DNA of 7,642 nt from NCBI GenBank assembly GCA_018780025.1, contig JADMKH010000015.1:1-7642 (forward strand). Reading direction: 5' to 3'. The translations under genes and the position numbers were made by a program. Below, one piece after another: positions 6,383 to 7,642 of the stretch. How positions within the stretch are numbered: position 1 is the first letter of the stretch; each line of letters opens with the position of its first letter. Origin of the DNA: Thiobacillus sp. (GTDB lineage: Bacteria; Pseudomonadota; Gammaproteobacteria; Burkholderiales; Thiobacillaceae). Under the pieces are notes generated by a model, which worked only from the letters and a program-made list of their open reading frames with translations, had not been told where the DNA came from and searched no databases.

Positions 6383-7053
6383 CGCTATCTACTCCATCCA
6401 TTCCTGTCATCACCCTCGACGGTCCATCCGCATCGGGCAAGGGCACCGTGGCCGAGCGGGTCGCGGCGGCGCTGGGCTTCCATTTTCTCGACAGCGGCGC
6501 GTTATACCGATTGACTGCGCTGTCGGCGATGAAGCAGGGCGTGGCGCTGGACGACGAAGCGCGGGTGGCGCAGCTGGCGGCCGAGTTGCCTGCGACTTTT
6601 CACGACAGCGCCGTGTGGCTGGCGGACGAAGACGTCACCGACGCAATCCGTGCCGAAGCCGTGGGCGAGGGCGCGTCGAAAGTGGCGGCATTGCCTGCGG
6701 TGCGGGCGGCTTTGCTCGACCGCCAGCGCGCCTATCGGCAGGCTCCCGGACTGGTGGCAGATGGCCGCGATATGGGGACCGTGGTGTTCGCCGACGCGAC
6801 GACCAAGGTTTTCCTCACCGCCAGCGCCGAGGCCCGTGCCGGGCGCAGGTATAAGCAGTTGATCGGCAAGGGAAACTCTGCTAGCCTACCGGCCCTTGTA
6901 GCGGATATGCAGGCGCGTGATGCGCGTGATACCGCGCGCGCCGTTGCGCCGCTGAAACCCGCACCGGATGCGCTGTTGCTCGATACGACCCATATGGATA
7001 TCGAGTCTGCGGTGCAGGCAGTGCTGGCGCAATATGCTTTGCTTGGAACTTGA
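6379..7053 (+). CDS. cmk: Cytidylate kinase ((d)CMP kinase)
   Basis: Cmk phosphorylates CMP and dCMP to the diphosphates using ATP, recycling cytidine nucleotides for RNA, DNA and lipid synthesis. I choose ATG 6379 (224 aa), which shares ATGA with the aroA stop and has GGAA (6368-6371) 7 bases upstream. The GTG at 6358 would add only out-of-family residues from within aroA. Signatures are the Walker A loop GPSASGKGT (15-23), DSGALYR (38-44) in the CMP-binding region, DGRDMGTVVF (128-137), the ARRY-like AGRRYKQL (154-161), and the lid/C-terminal RDARDTARAVAPLKPAPDA (180-198), whose Arg/Asp pairs bind nucleotide in the family. Length is typical for bacterial CMP kinases. It is the last gene of the tightly packed block, with a 108-base gap before rpsA. 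The aroA-cmk-rpsA order is widely conserved. Confidence 0.97.
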   Translation: MTLSTPSIPVITLDGPSASGKGTVAERVAAALGFHFLDSGALYRLTALSAMKQGVALDDEARVAQLAAELPATFHDSAVWLADEDVTDAIRAEAVGEGASKVAALPAVRAALLDRQRAYRQAPGLVADGRDMGTVVFADATTKVFLTASAEARAGRRYKQLIGKGNSASLPALVADMQARDARDTARAVAPLKPAPDALLLDTTHMDIESAVQAVLAQYALLGT

Positions 7054-7131
7054 TGCTTTAAGCAAGTCTCGCAACAAGTCGTTTTACCCGTGTTGATCTG
7101 CGCCCTGCCGGTCAGCTTATTGCAACTAACC

Positions 7132-7147
7132 CCGTCCTCACCGACGG
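7132..7147 (+). promoter_or_regulatory. Small hairpin just upstream of the rpsA ribosome binding site
   Basis: CCGTC (7132-7136) and GACGG (7143-7147) form a perfect 5-bp stem with a 6-base loop. It ends 3 bases before the GAAGG Shine-Dalgarno of rpsA. In E. coli the rpsA leader folds into hairpins used by S1 for autogenous translational control. A similar role here is an analogy only, and a 5-bp GC-rich stem can occur by chance. Confidence 0.35.
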
Positions 7148-7150
7148 ACT

Positions 7151-7155
7151 GAAGG
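7151..7155 (+). promoter_or_regulatory. Ribosome binding site of rpsA
   Basis: GAAGG lies 6 bases upstream of ATG 7162, a good Shine-Dalgarno match and spacing. It fixes the rpsA start. It contrasts with E. coli rpsA, whose leader is known for lacking a strong Shine-Dalgarno sequence. Confidence 0.7.
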
Positions 7156-7161
7156 TTTTAA

Positions 7162-7642
7162 ATGTCTACTGCAACCGCTTCTCTTGCTCCCGAATCGATG
7201 GAAAGTTTTGCCGCGCTGTTCGAGGAATCCCTGGAACACCAGGAAATGCGTCAGGGTGAGGTGATCACCGCTGAAATCGTCGGCATTGACGGCAACTTTG
7301 TAACAGTGAATGCAGGCCTCAAATCCGAGAGCTTGATTCCGATTGAAGAATTCAAGAACGATCTGGGCGAAATCGAAGCCGCGATCGGCGATTTTGTGTC
7401 GGTCGCCATCGAGTCGATCGAAGACGGCTTCGGCGCCACCAAGCTGTCGCGCGAGCGCGCCAAGAAGCTGGCCGCGTGGCTGGACCTGGAAGCTGCGATG
7501 AACGAAGGCCGGATCGTCACCGGCATGGTGCAGGGCAAGGTCAAGGGCGGTCTGACGGTGCTGGTCGGCGGTCTGCGCGCCTTCCTTCCGGGTTCGCTGG
7601 TCGACATGCGTCCGGTCAAGGACACCACGCCGTTCGAATACA
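7162..7642 (+). CDS. rpsA: 30S ribosomal protein S1, 3' truncated by window
   Basis: S1 is the large mRNA-binding protein of the 30S subunit. It helps load and unfold mRNAs, especially those with weak Shine-Dalgarno sequences. The frame opens at ATG 7162 behind GAAGG and stays open to the window end, showing 160 complete codons of a protein usually about 560 residues long. Early residues ESFAALFEESLEHQ match the S1 N-terminus that docks on protein S2. GLKSESLIPIEEFKN and EDGFGATKLSRERAKK belong to the first S1 (OB-fold) domain. VTGMVQGKVKGGLTV followed by GLRAFLPGSLVDMRPV is the beginning of the second. Compared with E. coli S1, the N-terminus has an extra short leader (MSTATASLAP) before the conserved MESFA. 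The remaining domains lie beyond the window. Identification is certain from near-identical motifs. Confidence 0.97.
   Translation, partial: MSTATASLAPESMESFAALFEESLEHQEMRQGEVITAEIVGIDGNFVTVNAGLKSESLIPIEEFKNDLGEIEAAIGDFVSVAIESIEDGFGATKLSRERAKKLAAWLDLEAAMNEGRIVTGMVQGKVKGGLTVLVGGLRAFLPGSLVDMRPVKDTTPFEY

Larger units (their letters stand above)
7054..7161 (+). other. cmk-rpsA intergenic region / rpsA leader
   Basis: This 108-base stretch is the only real non-coding gap in the window. It carries no ORF with family features. The final bases contain the rpsA ribosome binding site and a small hairpin, listed separately. A promoter for rpsA is expected here by analogy with other proteobacteria. The best sigma-70-like pair I can find (TTGATC 7093-7098, CTTATT 7116-7121, 17-base spacer) is too weak to call. 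A weak 5-bp inverted repeat (ACTTG 7048-7052, CAAGT 7063-7067) follows the end of cmk without a convincing T-tract, so I do not call a terminator. Transcription may therefore continue from cmk into rpsA. Confidence 0.6.

Noticed and set aside
6867..6898. CAAGGG/CCCTTG inverted repeat inside cmk
   Set aside because: It is a 6-bp stem with a 20-base loop in a normal coding stretch with family-like protein sequence; chance is a sufficient explanation.
7048..7084. Possible terminator after cmk
   Set aside because: The stem is 5 bp with a 10-base loop, and the four T residues at 7081-7084 are too far downstream to belong to it.
7093..7121. Possible sigma-70 promoter for rpsA (TTGATC, 17 bases, CTTATT)
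   Set aside because: The -10 box matches only about half of the consensus. A promoter is expected in the region, but this pair is not strong enough to call.
1..7642. A hidden novel system such as defence, mobile element, CRISPR or RNA gene
   Set aside because: Nearly the whole window is explained by eight well-known genes. The only gap is 108 bases and holds no repeat array or structured RNA that I can recognise.

Overview
This window is a compact bacterial amino-acid biosynthesis operon, all on the + strand. The order is serC (5' part missing) - serA-like - pheA - hisC - tyrA - aroA - cmk - rpsA (3' part missing). The conserved gene order, the GC-rich codon use and the protein sequences point to a proteobacterium, most likely a betaproteobacterium. 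A Nitrosomonadales-type lineage is my guess, but I cannot fix the genus from the sequence alone. The order is the known serC-pheA-hisC-tyrA-aroA-cmk-rpsA 'supraoperon' of beta- and gammaproteobacteria. Here it carries an extra 3-phosphoglycerate dehydrogenase gene between serC and pheA.

Layout. Bases 1-814 hold the last 270 codons of serC. Bases 807-1985 hold an ACT-domain D-3-phosphoglycerate dehydrogenase, followed by the bifunctional chorismate mutase/prephenate dehydratase pheA (1988-3070). Next come histidinol-phosphate aminotransferase hisC (3067-4233), prephenate/arogenate dehydrogenase tyrA (4230-5096), EPSP synthase aroA (5096-6382) and cytidylate kinase cmk (6379-7053). After the only real intergenic gap (7054-7161, 108 bases), rpsA for ribosomal protein S1 begins at 7162 and runs off the end. 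Every junction from serC to cmk overlaps by 1-8 bases or is separated by 2 bases, so one mRNA with coupled translation is likely.

How the genes work together. SerA-like and SerC make phosphoserine from 3-phosphoglycerate. AroA makes EPSP, the immediate precursor of chorismate. PheA and TyrA split the prephenate branch toward phenylalanine and tyrosine. HisC serves histidine synthesis and could also supply the aromatic aminotransferase step. Cmk and S1 link the cluster to nucleotide supply and translation.

I see no mobile element, CRISPR array, tRNA, rRNA or unknown defence-type system. The points worth a second look are local: a perfect two-part hairpin spanning the hisC tail just before the tyrA start, the non-canonical active-site segment of the SerA-like enzyme, the nucleotide-binding loop of TyrA, and a small hairpin beside the rpsA ribosome binding site.
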